Below, piece after piece: positions 14,465 through 14,827 of a DNA stretch of 14,827 nt. Under the pieces are notes generated by a model, which was not told the DNA's origin, did not search any database, and saw only the letters and a program-made list of their open reading frames with translations. Both the position numbers and the translations under genes were made by a program. Each line of letters opens with the position of its first letter. Position 1 is the stretch's first letter. Origin of the DNA: Allobrachymonas sp. Lineage in GTDB: Bacteria > Pseudomonadota > Gammaproteobacteria > Burkholderiales > Burkholderiaceae_C. Location: NCBI GenBank assembly GCA_030538335.1, contig JAUNUE010000023.1, forward strand, positions 1 through 14,827, read 5' to 3'.

Positions 14465-14827
14465 ATGCTTCCCGAAATCAATTCAGGCAACACGTCATAC
14501 GAATTGTTTTGTGCCGCCATGGTCATGATGATGACCCCCGCCCTGGCCCTGTTTTATGGCGGCCTCGTGCAAAAGAAAAACCTGCTCACCATCATGATGC
14601 AGTGTTTTGTCTCCACGGGCGTCAGCACCATCCTGTGGGTGGTGGTCGGTTATTCCATGTGTTTTGGCCCCAGCATCGGCGGCATCGTGGGTGACCCGAC
14701 GCACTACTTCTTCCTGCGCAACATCGGGCTGACCACGCTCTACAACAACGACCCGGTGCTGGGCATTCCCTTGCTGGTGCATGTGGTGTACCAGATGATG
14801 TTTGCCAGGATCACGCCCACCCTGATG
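14465..14827 (+). CDS. amtB: Ammonium transporter (AmtB family), 3' truncated by window
   Basis: The first 121 codons of an Amt/Mep/Rh channel gene, open to the window edge. The ATG at 14465 follows GGAG (14452-14455) at a proper distance. The protein starts MLPEINSGNTSYELFCAAMV and goes directly into the first membrane helix with MMMTPALALFYGGLVQKKN, the family hallmark. A second helix (TGVSTILWVVVGYSM) and the start of a third (HVVYQMMFARITPTLM) follow. There is no cleavable signal peptide, unlike E. coli AmtB. In most bacteria glnK precedes amtB, but here the upstream 450 bases are gene-free, so any PII partner must lie elsewhere or downstream. MFARITPTL differs from the more usual MFAIITPAL, placing an arginine in a membrane segment that is normally aliphatic. 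Confidence 0.93.
   Translation, partial: MLPEINSGNTSYELFCAAMVMMMTPALALFYGGLVQKKNLLTIMMQCFVSTGVSTILWVVVGYSMCFGPSIGGIVGDPTHYFFLRNIGLTTLYNNDPVLGIPLLVHVVYQMMFARITPTLM

Overview
The window reads as chromosomal DNA of a GC-rich betaproteobacterium, most likely a Comamonadaceae member (Burkholderiales). This is inferred from protein style (DnaB, PhoH/PIN, PabB-PabC fusion, RluA), from codon use dominated by G/C at third positions, and from the families of short palindromic intergenic repeats. No genus is claimed. Nearly all genes are ordinary housekeeping genes. No phage, insertion sequence, CRISPR array, tRNA or rRNA gene was seen.

Layout. 1-1216 (+): the end of a SAM-dependent methyltransferase gene overlaps rnhA (RNase HI) by 13 bases. 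1217-1342: a REP-like repeat cluster between convergent genes. 1343-2464 (-): a long FabH-like ketoacyl synthase, divergent from dnaB. 2717-4061 (+): dnaB, which is broken in this sequence. About 75-85 bases, including the Walker B segment, are missing at a 7-base microhomology and the reading frame shifts. 4062-4303: palindromic repeats, including two 24-base arms in inverted orientation. 4304-6963 (-): a cell-wall pair, an LdtD/YcbB-type L,D-transpeptidase followed by a Tat-exported YcbK/MepK-type (DUF882) peptidase. The two genes have the same order as in E. coli. 7228-8991 (+): a PIN-PhoH ATPase, followed closely by a fused PabB-PabC gene for p-aminobenzoate synthesis.

10913-11491 holds no gene. 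It carries two tandem copies (about 95% identical) of a 247-base unit, each with its own intrinsic terminator and a nested pair of inverted repeats. 11492-12181 (-): rluA. 12324-14015 (+): a DUF47 (PhoU-like) gene and a PiT phosphate permease gene, a standard phosphate uptake pair. 14016-14464: an AT-richer gene-free stretch with several dyads, leading into the start of an ammonium transporter gene (14465 onward) that runs off the window.

Functional themes are nucleic-acid maintenance (rnhA, dnaB, phoH, rluA), peptidoglycan 3-3 cross-link turnover (ldtD, mepK-like), folate precursor synthesis (pabBC) and nutrient uptake (phosphate, ammonium). The strongest anomaly is the dnaB lesion. The most unusual DNA structure is the duplicated terminator/repeat unit. 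I did not see a clear undescribed gene system.
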